A DNA stretch of 58,085 nt from an uncultured bacterium (lineage in GTDB: Bacteria > Bacillota_I > Bacilli_A > RFN20 > CAG-826), in NCBI GenBank assembly GCA_949299165.1, contig CASFZJ010000007.1:1-58085 (forward strand), in the 5' to 3' direction. The translations under genes and the position numbers were made by a program. Of the stretch, positions 48,181 to 57,577 are shown one piece after another. The first letter of the stretch is position 1; each line of letters opens with the position of its first letter. The notes below the pieces were generated by a model. The model had not been told where the DNA came from. It saw only the letters and a program-made list of their open reading frames with translations, and searched no databases.

Positions 48181-48224
48181 TTTGCTTTTAACAAACTAAT
48201 TAACACAAGGAGGTACTCAATAAA

Positions 48225-49562
48225 TTGCAATACATTTACATCGCTCAAAAGGTTTCTCTGAAACCTAACAAGGCTGCAGATATGGTTTTATCCCAACTCT
48301 TCGGTGCAACTCGATTTATTTACAACTTCTCATTAGAGAAATTTTATAAATCGATAGAAGAGACTGGAGAAATCTTGTCTTCAGGAAAATTAAAAAATCA
48401 TTTTCTCTTAAATCGTTATAAATTTGATTTTTTAAAAGACTTATATCATGAAACGACAGATAAAGTCTTTGATAATTTGTCCAAAGGAATAAGAATATAT
48501 AAAGAAGAAATGCAAAAAAATCATTCTTTTAAATTGAAATTTAAGAAAAAATATTTAGACAATTCGTTCTTTGTTTATGGAAGTCGCGTTAAAATTATCG
48601 AAAAGGTGACCAGTAAAAGAAAATTCATTTATTTTGATGGATTAAGTGAACCAATCAAAATAATGGACAAATTACGTTTTGATGCGCCAATTGTTTCTGT
48701 CACTTTTAAGAAAGACCATAAAAAATATTACGCTTCTATTCTTTATAGACTTAGCAAAACTAAATACGAACAATCTCATAAATTCTCTTTCTTAAGAAAC
48801 AATAAGTTCATCGGAATTGATTTAGGGATAAGTAAAACCTTAACTACTTCTGCAGGATTAGTAATAGATACACCATTATTCCTAGAGAAAGCTAAGAAAA
48901 AACAAAAACGTATGAGTCGAGCTTTAACAAGAAAAGTCTGCACTAAAACTGAAAATGGTGAGACTATTGAGTCTAAAAATTACCAAAAGTATGTTTTAAA
49001 AATTGCAGAATTTCATAATAAAATCACAAACAAAAGGAAAGATTATATTAAGAAACTTTCCTCAGTTTTAGTTCGCAATTTTGAAGGTATTTGCATGGAG
49101 GATTTAGACGTTAAATCACTTCAACAAAATAAACACTTCGCTAAAAAGGATATTGATTTAAATTTCTACGAATCATCAGAAACTATTAAAAAGAAAATGG
49201 ATTCTATTGAAGGACGCATATTTTTAAGAGCGGATCGATATTATCCAAGCACAAAAAGATGTTATAAATGTGGATATATTAAAGAAAGTATGCTTTTAGG
49301 CGATAGAGTTTACCGTTGTGAAAATTGCGGAACTATTATTGAAAGAGATTTCAATGCAGCTTGTAATCTCTTTAAATACATGAAATCAATCATAGGGCGT
49401 GGAACGTCCAATTTAAAGTCTGCGGAGAAAGAAAAAATCTCAAAAGATTGCGTTAACAATAATTTGAGATTTTATTTCGTTGAACCAGAAAATGTTGTTA
49501 ATTTAACTAACTATAATAATCAAGTTAGTAAGAATAAATTAATGGCAGCTCCACATATTTAA
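48225..49562 (+). CDS. tnpB: TnpB RNA-guided nuclease
   Basis: 445 residues starting at TTG 48225 with AAGGAGGT ten bases upstream. RuvC catalytic acids are all present: Asp in FIGIDLGISKTLTTS (~198), Glu in GICMEDLDVKSL (~290), Asp in ERDFNAACNLF (~385). The zinc ribbon is CYKCGYIKES and YRCENCGTI. The N-terminal part is the wedge/REC region. TnpB cuts DNA at sites named by its omega-RNA next to a short target-adjacent motif and helps retain the element. It seems intact. Confidence 0.93.
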   Translation: MQYIYIAQKVSLKPNKAADMVLSQLFGATRFIYNFSLEKFYKSIEETGEILSSGKLKNHFLLNRYKFDFLKDLYHETTDKVFDNLSKGIRIYKEEMQKNHSFKLKFKKKYLDNSFFVYGSRVKIIEKVTSKRKFIYFDGLSEPIKIMDKLRFDAPIVSVTFKKDHKKYYASILYRLSKTKYEQSHKFSFLRNNKFIGIDLGISKTLTTSAGLVIDTPLFLEKAKKKQKRMSRALTRKVCTKTENGETIESKNYQKYVLKIAEFHNKITNKRKDYIKKLSSVLVRNFEGICMEDLDVKSLQQNKHFAKKDIDLNFYESSETIKKKMDSIEGRIFLRADRYYPSTKRCYKCGYIKESMLLGDRVYRCENCGTIIERDFNAACNLFKYMKSIIGRGTSNLKSAEKEKISKDCVNNNLRFYFVEPENVVNLTNYNNQVSKNKLMAAPHI

Positions 49563-49656
49563 TTTTTAAATATTAGTACGGCGGGTTACGTCGAAATTGA
49601 AGGCTGCGGAGTTCACAAAGGTCTAATTTAATTAGGCGAACTATGAAACAGCAAAA
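49391..49656 (+). ncRNA. candidate omega-RNA (TnpB guide RNA scaffold)
   Basis: It overlaps the tnpB 3' end and runs to the right end, as in related elements. GGGCGT/ACGTCC (49395-49400 with 49404-49409, one G.U) forms a tight hairpin inside tnpB; GTTC/GAAC (49611-49614 / 49638-49641) with inner CTAAT/ATTAG (49623-49627 / 49631-49635) forms the 3' stem-loop. The guide would start just after this, near GATGTAAATGTATT (49657-49670). Confidence 0.55.
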
Positions 49657-49674
49657 GATGTAAATGTATTCCTA

Positions 49675-52452
49675 TTATTTGCTAATTTTTTTATGAAGGT
49701 ATCTAATCAAAACAATAACTTCATGAATTATTAATGGAATAATAGAGAATCCTATCGTTATCAGCCATTCACTCCAGTCAAGGTTAGCTGTTGTGAATAA
49801 AGTTTGTACCCCAGGAGTCTCAATAACGAAGAGTTGCAAGATAATACCTACAGCGAATGCGACTAACATCATCCAGTTTTTGTCTTTAAAAACATGGACA
49901 AAACTTCTGTTTACATCTGACATTCCAACCATATGGAAGAGTTCAGAGAAAGCCAACGTGGTAAACGCCATAGTTTGAGCTTGGTGTAAAATATCTGGAT
50001 TATTTGCATATAAATTTTTAATTGCCATAAAATCAGATGCACCATGTAACCAACCACAACTAAAGTAAGAGATTAAGACACCAATAGTAAGAATAGCACC
50101 ATATAAGAGTGTATTCTTCATTCCACCTTGAGCGAAAATACCTTCTTTTGGATCTCGTGGTTTTTGTTCCATAATGTGAGGATTTACTGGATCCATACCT
50201 AGCGCGATAGCTGGTAATGAGTCAGTTAATAAATTAACCCATAATAAGTGAATTGCGATTAATGGAGCTGGTAAACCAAGACAAATAACAACAAACATCG
50301 CTAATACTTCGGCAATATTACTACTTACTAAGAAAATAACAGTCTTTTTAATATTAGCGTAGATACCTCTACCTTGTTCACAAGCTTTTTCAATCGAAGC
50401 AAAGTTGTCATCGGTCAAGACCATATCAGCCGCGCCCTTGGCGACATCGGTGCCTGTGATACCCATAGCAATTCCAATATCAGCTCCCTTTAATGAAGGA
50501 GCATCATTGACGCCATCACCAGTCATAGCGCAAATATTCCCATTTGCTTGGAAAGCTTTGACAATTTGAATTTTGTTTTCAGGTGAAACACGAGCAAAAA
50601 CTCTTGTTGTTTTGCAAGCTTCTTGAAGTTGTTCTGGAGAAAGTCCATCGACTTCGGATCCCATTAAACATTGGCTGATATCGTTTGCTATTCCTAAATC
50701 TTTAGCAATAGCAAAAGCAGTATCTTTATGATCTCCAGTAATCATAACAGTAGTAATACCTGCTTGTTTGAACTTTTCAACAGCTGGTTTAGCTTCCGGA
50801 CGAGCAGGGTCAATCATAGCAGTTAAGCCAACAAAGATAAGATCCTTTTCTTCTATTTGATCTTTATTTGTATAAGCTAATGCTAAAACTCTTAAAGCCT
50901 TGTCAGAGAAATATTTATTAGCATTGTTAATTTTTTCAATATCTTCTTTAGTAATATCTCTTTCAGTACCACGATCTAAAATCTTAACAGTTCTAGAAAG
51001 AATTGAATCTAAAGCGCCTTTTGTATAAATAATTGTTTTACCATCTGTTTTAGTGTGTTTTGTAGACATCATTTTTCTCACGCTGTCAAATGGTAATTCA
51101 TCTACTCTAGGTGTTCTACCTTCTAAGAAAGATTTATGTAAATCAAATTCATTAGCAAAAGCAACTAATGCAATTTCAGTTGGGTCACCATATAAACCTT
51201 CATCAACTGTAGCATTACTGCATAAAGACATACCTTCCGCTAATAACAATAAATCTTTATTATCACTATCTTTTTTAAAGTCGTCTTTGACATAATATTT
51301 ATCATCAGCATAAGCTTCAACTACTGTCATTTTATTTTGTGTTAAAGTTCCTGTTTTATCAGAACAAACAACACTAACAGCACCAAGGGTCTCAACACTA
51401 TTTAATTTTCTAACAACTGTGTTGACCTTAACCATTTTTTGAACACCAATTGAAAGAACGATTGTAACAACAGCAGCCAAACCTTCAGGAATTGCAGCGA
51501 CAGCTAATGCAATTGAAGATAAAACAGCTTCAATCCAAGCTTCAACTTCACTACCATTGCCATCAACGAAGATCCAAATAACATCGACAATGAAAACTGC
51601 GACAACAACGATTAATGTAATAAGACCTAAAATCTTTGATAAATTATCTAATGCTTTTTGAAGTGGAGTTTCAACATCTTCTTCTTCATCTAATGCAGTA
51701 GCGATTTTACCAATTTGTGTGTTCATTCCAGTTTCTACGACAACACCCATTCCTCTCCCATAAGTAACAGGAGTTGACATAAAAGCCATATTTACTCTAT
51801 CACCAATTGCGACAGTATCAGAAAAAACAATAGATGAATCTTTTTCAACTGGCACAGATTCTCCAGTTAAAGATGATTCATTAACTTTTAAATTTACGGC
51901 TTCAATGAGTCTTAAATCAGCACCAATTGTATCGCCTTCTTCTAAAATAACGATATCGCCTGGCACTAAATCAGCTGATTTAACTTTAAATCTTTTTCCG
52001 GCTCTTAGAACAGTACTTTCTGGGGAAGATAAATTTTTAAGTGCTTCAAGAGAAGTTTGAGCCTTAACTTCTTGAACTGTTCCAATGACTGAATTCATTA
52101 AAATAACAGCAAGAATGATAATAACATCTGGCCAGTCACCAACATTAAAGAAATCAAATCCTTTCATGATAGTTTCATAAATTGAAATACCAATCGTTAC
52201 TGCAATTGCAGCAAAAAGAACGTAAATCATCGGATTTTTCAATTGTTCAAAGAAAATTTGAATCCGAGTTTTCTTTTTCTTTTCTTCTAATTTGTTAGGG
52301 CCATACTTTTCAAGTCTAGCCTTTGCTTCTTCATCGCTTAATCCAGTAGAAAAATTTGTTTCAAGTTTTGTTTCAAGATCTTTTGCTGAAAAGGTTTCGA
52401 AATTTACAACTTCTTTTTTATTTTCTACTATTTCACTTTGCTTAGTACCCAT
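49675..52452 (-). CDS. P-type cation ATPase (PMCA/PacL type, likely Ca2+ or Mn2+)
   Basis: 925 residues. SSLTGESVPVEKD (actuator), VCSDKTGTLTQNKMTVVEAY (phosphorylated Asp), TGDHKDTAFAIAKD and TGDGVNDAPSLKGAD are complete. Membrane ligands: AAIPEGLAAVV in M4, SSNIAEV in M5, NLLTDSLPAIALG in M6, which match Ca2+ pumps. N-terminal cation-ATPase domain starts near residue 18 (FETFSAKDLETKLETNFSTG). A yybP-ykoY riboswitch upstream suggests Mn2+ control. Confidence 0.93.
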   Translation of the reverse strand: MGTKQSEIVENKKEVVNFETFSAKDLETKLETNFSTGLSDEEAKARLEKYGPNKLEEKKKKTRIQIFFEQLKNPMIYVLFAAIAVTIGISIYETIMKGFDFFNVGDWPDVIIILAVILMNSVIGTVQEVKAQTSLEALKNLSSPESTVLRAGKRFKVKSADLVPGDIVILEEGDTIGADLRLIEAVNLKVNESSLTGESVPVEKDSSIVFSDTVAIGDRVNMAFMSTPVTYGRGMGVVVETGMNTQIGKIATALDEEEDVETPLQKALDNLSKILGLITLIVVVAVFIVDVIWIFVDGNGSEVEAWIEAVLSSIALAVAAIPEGLAAVVTIVLSIGVQKMVKVNTVVRKLNSVETLGAVSVVCSDKTGTLTQNKMTVVEAYADDKYYVKDDFKKDSDNKDLLLLAEGMSLCSNATVDEGLYGDPTEIALVAFANEFDLHKSFLEGRTPRVDELPFDSVRKMMSTKHTKTDGKTIIYTKGALDSILSRTVKILDRGTERDITKEDIEKINNANKYFSDKALRVLALAYTNKDQIEEKDLIFVGLTAMIDPARPEAKPAVEKFKQAGITTVMITGDHKDTAFAIAKDLGIANDISQCLMGSEVDGLSPEQLQEACKTTRVFARVSPENKIQIVKAFQANGNICAMTGDGVNDAPSLKGADIGIAMGITGTDVAKGAADMVLTDDNFASIEKACEQGRGIYANIKKTVIFLVSSNIAEVLAMFVVICLGLPAPLIAIHLLWVNLLTDSLPAIALGMDPVNPHIMEQKPRDPKEGIFAQGGMKNTLLYGAILTIGVLISYFSCGWLHGASDFMAIKNLYANNPDILHQAQTMAFTTLAFSELFHMVGMSDVNRSFVHVFKDKNWMMLVAFAVGIILQLFVIETPGVQTLFTTANLDWSEWLITIGFSIIPLIIHEVIVLIRYLHKKISK

Positions 52453-52472
52453 AAAATTCTCCTTATAAATTT

Positions 52473-52558
52473 CAATGGTCTCGTAAAGTAACTCATATAG
52501 TCCCAGATTAATATTTAATCGTGAATGTTGGAAACTATATCTAAACTAATCCCCATGC
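52473..52558 (-). ncRNA. yybP-ykoY (Mn2+-sensing) riboswitch
   Basis: On the minus strand CATGGGGATTAG at the 5' side and ACGAGACCATTG at the 3' side pair through ATGG/CCAT, the conserved base of this class. The second leg has ATATAGT/ACTATAT with CC/GG and an inner GATTAA/TTAATC. Only about 20 bases separate it from the ATG, so it probably controls translation of the P-type ATPase. Recognised from memory of the consensus, not aligned. Confidence 0.72.
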
Positions 52559-52660
52559 GCATAATTTTAGTCGAAATCAATAAATATGTAAATATTTAAT
52601 TCCTTCAAAATTTACATTAATTTTTACGATTTTAAACGAATTTAAAAATTAAAATATTAA

Positions 52661-52677
52661 ACTTTTGCAAGGTTTTT
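52661..52677 (+). repeat. dispersed motif, partial copy upstream of endonuclease gene
   Basis: ACTTTTGCAAGGTTTTT, 3' part of the consensus, 36 bases before the ATG. Confidence 0.4.
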
Positions 52678-52713
52678 ATTTAAAAAATCGTAAAATTACT
52701 TTATAGTGTTTAT

Positions 52714-54240
52714 ATGAATAAAATTCTTTCTATATTCGCTACAAGTCTATTAGCGATTTCACCTAATAATTTCGATAACTTTTTAAATGAGACTCAAAAA
52801 GTTTCGCCACAAATTAATGTGATTAATTATGAACATTTAAGCGATGAAGAGATTCAATCTTATTACTCTGAATTAAAAACCGGCGATAAAGGTGAATCTC
52901 TTTTAGACAGTCTTCAAACCCTACTAAAAGAAAATCAAATAAAAGTTAATTATGATTCTGGTTATATTCAAGGCGGAAAAAGCACAGCTTGGTACGGATA
53001 TTATCTTTACGAAAGAAATCGGGACTTATCTCCTCTTGAAGAAGCCGAAAAGGAAGGAAAATTTAAAACAAGTGACATTTGGGTAAATGTCATGTATTTA
53101 AATTCACCAATTTATATTGAAGAAGCTGTAAATAGAAAAAATACAAATTTTAAATATTATCCTAATTACCCAGACACCACTACTATTGAAACTGGTACCT
53201 TTAAAAGTGGCGTTCAATTTGATAGAGAACATGTTTTGCCTAAATCATATGGATTTAATGGTGTAAACGGCGATAAAGATGCTTATAAAGATTTAATAGT
53301 AGGTTGTGATGCTCATAACTTGCACATGGCTGATGGCACTGGTAATCAACAAGGCCACAATAATCTCCCTTTTGGTGAAGTTGTTAATGTTAAAGAAGAA
53401 ATCAAAAGTGCAGTAACAGGCGAAATAGTAGGACATGTTGGAACCGGCACTAACGGTAACGAAGTTTTCGAACCACTAGATAAAGACAAAGGTGACATCG
53501 CTCGCTCTATCTTTTACATGGCTGCAAGATATCATAATTATGAAAATCTTGGTGAAGAAGAATCGCCTTCTATCATTCTTGGAAATAACGTAAAACGAGT
53601 TGAAACAATTGAGCCTTCTGAAACTAAAGAAAATCCCGCTATTTATGGCGAACTGGATGATTTACTTGCTTGGAACGCGTTAGATCCAGTTACAGATTTT
53701 GAAAGATATCGCAATGACTTAATCTACAATAATATTCAGGGTAATCGAAATCCTTTTGTCGATTTTCCATCATGGGCTGATGCCTGTTTTGATCCAGAAA
53801 ATTCGAATGGAATCGAATTTTCTAACACTCAAGGTGCTTATAAAATTGAGTTAAAAGCTAAAGAAAACTTTAAAAATTCATACTATTTTTTAGATAAAAT
53901 TGATTTAAGGAATTTTGAAACTAGTGTAATTAAAAGCGAAGAGACACTCGTTGATCCTGAAGTTACTTTTTTTCTTGACAATCAAGAAATCAAAAACGGC
54001 GATACATTATCGTCCATCGGAAACAAGGAAATCAGAGCTAAAGCATTAGTTAATGGCCGAGTTGTCGCGACGTCAAATTCAATAACAATCAATATATCTT
54101 TCTCACTCGTTCAAATAATAATTGTAGCCGCAATAAGCTTAGTCATTTTAATTATTCTTATCGTTATTTTCACAAAATTAAATAAAAGACAGAAAAATAA
54201 AATTAAAAAAGCAATCAAGAAAAATCTCAAGAAGCGATAA
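52714..54240 (+). CDS. surface-anchored endonuclease I family nuclease
   Basis: 508 residues. N-terminal signal (MNKILSIFATSLLAISPNNF). The nuclease domain (about 165-330) has FDREHVLPKSYGF, a HxxP-like catalytic motif, and GCDAHNLHMADGTGNQQGHN plus NLPFGEVV. After a ~100-residue Ig-like region comes a helix (QIIIVAAISLVILIILIVIF, about 465-490) and a Lys-rich tail, so the enzyme is tethered outside the cell. Probably digests external DNA for salvage. No ribosome site; TATAGT is six bases before the ATG. Overlaps the convergent NAD(P)HX gene by 14 bases. Confidence 0.85.
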   Translation: MNKILSIFATSLLAISPNNFDNFLNETQKVSPQINVINYEHLSDEEIQSYYSELKTGDKGESLLDSLQTLLKENQIKVNYDSGYIQGGKSTAWYGYYLYERNRDLSPLEEAEKEGKFKTSDIWVNVMYLNSPIYIEEAVNRKNTNFKYYPNYPDTTTIETGTFKSGVQFDREHVLPKSYGFNGVNGDKDAYKDLIVGCDAHNLHMADGTGNQQGHNNLPFGEVVNVKEEIKSAVTGEIVGHVGTGTNGNEVFEPLDKDKGDIARSIFYMAARYHNYENLGEEESPSIILGNNVKRVETIEPSETKENPAIYGELDDLLAWNALDPVTDFERYRNDLIYNNIQGNRNPFVDFPSWADACFDPENSNGIEFSNTQGAYKIELKAKENFKNSYYFLDKIDLRNFETSVIKSEETLVDPEVTFFLDNQEIKNGDTLSSIGNKEIRAKALVNGRVVATSNSITINISFSLVQIIIVAAISLVILIILIVIFTKLNKRQKNKIKKAIKKNLKKR

Positions 54241-55732
54241 TTTCGTTAATTGCTTCAGGGATTTTTTCGACCACATCACGAGCAAGAAGAGAATATTCAT
54301 TAATTTTTAAAGTTGCCAGATCAGCACTACTACCTAATAAATAGGCACCGCAAGCAACTCTTTTAACAATTTCATCATTTTTATTTGCTAGGCCAAGAGT
54401 GATTCCGCTTAAAACATCTCCACTTCCGCCTTTTGCTAAACCTGCATTCCCATTAACATTTATATAGAATTCATTGCCATCAGTAATAATACTAGTATTA
54501 CTCTTTAAATTTAATATTACACCATATGTTTTTGCGAAAAACCCTGCAAAACTCAAATATTTTTCTTTTATTTCAGAAATTTCTTTATTAATTAAACGTG
54601 AAAATTCTTTTAAATGAGGTGTCAAAATAACATTTTCACAAACCTTTTTTTTAAGAATTTCAACACCATATTTTGACAATGAATTTAACGCATCAGCATC
54701 AAGAACTAAATTGCCTTTATAGTTATTCAATAAATAAGAAATGATTTTATAAACTTCTTCGTTAACGCCTATACCTGGCCCTACAAGAATTGCAGAATAA
54801 TGTAATAATTTATCTAATTTTTCTTTATCAAATTGAATTTGACCATCTTTATCGCTAAAACATAAATAAATATTTTCAGGATTTTTTAATGCATATATAT
54901 CATACAATGATGAAGGGATACAAACAGTGCAATATCCAACTCCACATCTTAAAGCAGCAAGTGCACTATCAGACATATATAAAGCACCTGGTGTTAGCTT
55001 ACTTCCACCTATTAAAGCTACTCTTCCATAATCCCCTTTATTTGTATTTTCTTTTCGCTTTTCAAAAATAAATTTGAAATCGCTTTTATTTAATATTTTA
55101 GAAAAATATTGAGGTTTTGCGGGGTTAATTCCAATTCTAACAGTTTTTAACTCTTTGTAAACATCTTTTCCATCGTTTAAAAAATGCCCAGTTTTTAAAA
55201 ATTCAATAGTTAAGGTTAAGTCACTTTTAAATGCTGTTCCAAGAATTAAACCACTTGTTGCATCGACGCCACTATTTATATCAACACTAACTTTATAAGC
55301 ATTAATTTCATTAAGCTTGTTAATTAATTCAATATAATTATCTTTTAATCTAGAATCAACACCAACACCAAGCAAAGCATCTACAACTACCGTAATTTTT
55401 TCTTTACCTAAAAATGAATATATGTCATCAACAATTTTCCCTTTATATCTATTCAAATTTATTTCGGTTTCATTTTTTAGATGTCTTGAAATCAAATAAA
55501 CGTTTACATCATATCCGTTTTCAAGCAAATAACGAGCGATAACAAGTCCATCTCCACCATTACCGCCTCCACCACAGGCAACAAGGATTTTATCCTTTTT
55601 ATTTATCTTTTCTTTAATTATTTCAAAGCAGCCTTTTCCAGCTCTCTCCATGAGTTCAATTGATGGAGTAAAATTTTTAATGGTATAAGCATCGCTTTCT
55701 TGCATTTCTTCACTTGTTAAAACGTATTCCAT
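54227..55732 (-). CDS. nnr: bifunctional NAD(P)HX epimerase / ADP-dependent dehydratase
   Basis: Repairs hydrated NAD(P)H. 501 residues: residues ~1-210 are the epimerase (ACGGGGNGGDGLVIARYLLE), ~220-501 the ribokinase-like dehydratase (ALIGGSKLTPGALYMSDSAL, LDADALN, LTPHLKEFSRLI, AKGGSGDVLSGITLGLA). Fusion is the usual bacterial form. Starts one base after the xth stop. Contains two dispersed-motif copies (54537-54556, 55109-55128). Confidence 0.95.
   Translation of the reverse strand: MEYVLTSEEMQESDAYTIKNFTPSIELMERAGKGCFEIIKEKINKKDKILVACGGGGNGGDGLVIARYLLENGYDVNVYLISRHLKNETEINLNRYKGKIVDDIYSFLGKEKITVVVDALLGVGVDSRLKDNYIELINKLNEINAYKVSVDINSGVDATSGLILGTAFKSDLTLTIEFLKTGHFLNDGKDVYKELKTVRIGINPAKPQYFSKILNKSDFKFIFEKRKENTNKGDYGRVALIGGSKLTPGALYMSDSALAALRCGVGYCTVCIPSSLYDIYALKNPENIYLCFSDKDGQIQFDKEKLDKLLHYSAILVGPGIGVNEEVYKIISYLLNNYKGNLVLDADALNSLSKYGVEILKKKVCENVILTPHLKEFSRLINKEISEIKEKYLSFAGFFAKTYGVILNLKSNTSIITDGNEFYINVNGNAGLAKGGSGDVLSGITLGLANKNDEIVKRVACGAYLLGSSADLATLKINEYSLLARDVVEKIPEAINEIIAS
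54537..54556 (-). repeat. dispersed 20-bp motif, coding copy identical to 32098
   Basis: Minus-strand TTGAGTTTTGCAGGGTTTTT, here sense to the gene (LSFAGFF), while the identical copy at 32098 is antisense. Confidence 0.65.
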
Positions 55733-55733
55733 A

Positions 55734-56501
55734 TTAATCTATATCAATATCAAGTTCGATTGGGCAGTGATCGCTGCCGTAAATTTCGTTTAAGATTTTT
55801 GAATCTTTAACTTTATCAATAATATTTTCTGAAACTACAAAATAATCGATTCTCCAACCGACATTCTTTTCTCTTGCTCTCATTCTGTAGCTCCGCCAAG
55901 AATATTTAATAGTATCTTTATATAAATATCTAAATGTATCAATATATCCATTACTCAATAAATTCGTAAAAGCATTTCTCTCCTCATCTGTAAAACCAGC
56001 ACTATGATGATTAGTAGCAGGATTTTTTAAATCAATCTCTTCGTGAGCGACATTTAAATCACCAGCATAAACAACCGGTTTTTTTGCTTTTAACGAATTT
56101 AAATATTCAACAAGATCTTTTTCAAAAGTCATACGGAAATCAAGTCGCTTTAACTCTTCTCCACTATTTGGAACATAACATGCAACATAATAAAAATCAT
56201 TAAATTCTAAAGTCACTGCTCGACCTTCATCATCGTATTTTCCATCAAGTAAACCATAATGGACACTTAATGGATGTATTCTTGTAAAACAAGCAACACC
56301 ACTATAGCCTTTTTTCACGATAGAATTTGTAAAATATACTTCGTATCCATCAGGACAAAATGGGAATTCTTTGTGAATATCATCATTTAATTTTGTTTCA
56401 TTTAAAGAAAAAATATCCGCATCAAGATTTTTAAAATCTTCCTCGAAATTTTTCTTCAAAATTGCTCTAATTCCGTTAACATTAAAAGATATAATTTTCA
56501 T
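55734..56501 (-). CDS. xth: exodeoxyribonuclease III
   Basis: AP endonuclease / 3' exonuclease, 255 residues from ATG 56501 (MKIISFNVNGIRAILKKNFE) with GGAG upstream; the frame to 56516 adds four residues. SLNETKL (metal Glu), YVPNSGEEL, YAGDLNVAHEEIDL and the end YGSDHCPIELDIDI show the full active site. Base-excision repair. Confidence 0.96.
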   Translation of the reverse strand: MKIISFNVNGIRAILKKNFEEDFKNLDADIFSLNETKLNDDIHKEFPFCPDGYEVYFTNSIVKKGYSGVACFTRIHPLSVHYGLLDGKYDDEGRAVTLEFNDFYYVACYVPNSGEELKRLDFRMTFEKDLVEYLNSLKAKKPVVYAGDLNVAHEEIDLKNPATNHHSAGFTDEERNAFTNLLSNGYIDTFRYLYKDTIKYSWRSYRMRAREKNVGWRIDYFVVSENIIDKVKDSKILNEIYGSDHCPIELDIDID

Positions 56502-56618
56502 AGTTAAAATCTCCATATATATTATATCTAAATAAGCGACATTTTCACTTTTAAAGCTGTATTTTTTGTTTAATTAAAACTTAAAGTGTTAGAATAATTG
56601 CGAAAGGAAAAACTTTTT

Positions 56619-57494
56619 ATGGCAGCAAATGTTTACTTTACAAAAAATATTACATCTAAAAATTTAGTTAAAATCTTCAATTTATTGGAAAAAGAGAAAA
56701 AATTACACGGAAATATCGCTATTAAGATTCATAGCGGTGAAGAAGGAAACCAAAATTTCTTACGCCCAGAATTCTTAAAAGCAGTAATTGATCATGTTGG
56801 CGGTACAGTTGTTGAATGTAACACAGCTTATGATGGCGAAAGAGATACAACCGAAAAACATGAAAAATTAATCGAAAAACGTGGTTGGAATAAATTATTT
56901 AAATTTGATTTGCTCGATGCTACTGGACCAGATATCGAACTTAATATACCAAATGGCGTCCAAATTAAGAAAAACTATATTGGAAAAGATTTTGCAAAAT
57001 ATGATTCATTACTAGTTTTATCTCACTTTAAGGGACATCCAATGGGCGGATTTGGTGGAGCTTTAAAACAATTATCAATTGGTTGTGCTTCTAGCTATGG
57101 TAAAAAATACATCCATGGAGCAGGAAATACTGAAGGTGATTATTTTGCAACTGAACAAAATGCTTTCTTAAGATCAATGGCTGATGCAGCAGGAAGTGTT
57201 GTAAATTATTTTAAAGGGAACATTTTATATATCAATGTTATGAAAAATTTATCAGTTGATTGCGATTGTTGCGCAGTCGCTGAAGATCCATGTATGAAAG
57301 ATATTGGAATTTTAGCGAGTACTGATCCTGTCGCAATTGACCAAGCTTGTATTGATTTGATTTACTCTAGCAAAGATCCAGGAAGAGATCATTTTGTTGA
57401 AAGAGTTGAAACAAAAAATGGTCTTTTAACGATTGATACAGCAAATCAAATCGGTTATGGTAAAAAAGAATATAATTTAGTAGAATTTAACTAA
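56619..57494 (+). CDS. DUF362 domain protein
   Basis: 291 residues from ATG 56619 (MAANVYFTKNITSKNLVKIF) with GAAAGGA upstream. The DUF362 body has SHFKGHPMGGFGGALKQLSI, GCASSYGKK and DCDCCAVAEDPCMKDIGILA, a possible iron-sulfur ligand cluster. Function unknown; often linked to ferredoxin-like proteins. Monocistronic with a strong terminator. Confidence 0.85.
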   Translation: MAANVYFTKNITSKNLVKIFNLLEKEKKLHGNIAIKIHSGEEGNQNFLRPEFLKAVIDHVGGTVVECNTAYDGERDTTEKHEKLIEKRGWNKLFKFDLLDATGPDIELNIPNGVQIKKNYIGKDFAKYDSLLVLSHFKGHPMGGFGGALKQLSIGCASSYGKKYIHGAGNTEGDYFATEQNAFLRSMADAAGSVVNYFKGNILYINVMKNLSVDCDCCAVAEDPCMKDIGILASTDPVAIDQACIDLIYSSKDPGRDHFVERVETKNGLLTIDTANQIGYGKKEYNLVEFN

Positions 57495-57521
57495 TGAGGG
57501 AATAAAGGGGTATATTCTTTG

Positions 57522-57557
57522 ATTCGCGTATTGAAAAATACGCGAATTTTTATTTTT
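57522..57557 (+). terminator. rho-independent terminator of the DUF362 gene
   Basis: ATTCGCGTATT/AATACGCGAAT (11 pairs, 57522-57532 with 57537-57547, loop GAAA) and a T-rich tract. Confidence 0.92.
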
Positions 57558-57577
57558 TAAAATTTGCGATTTCATAC

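Larger units (their letters stand above)
48090..49670 (+). mobile_element. TnpB-only IS200/IS605-group element (IS1341 type)
   Basis: A single tnpB flanked by a left-end hairpin (48097-48146) and a right-end RNA region to about 49670. No TnpA is encoded between dinB and the ATPase, so it would need TnpA in trans; an IS200 TnpA lies at the right edge of the window. Boundaries are approximate. Confidence 0.65.

Noticed and set aside
48090-48224. A tnpA gene ahead of tnpB
   Set aside because: The space is too short and no HUH or Y1 motif is found in any frame.
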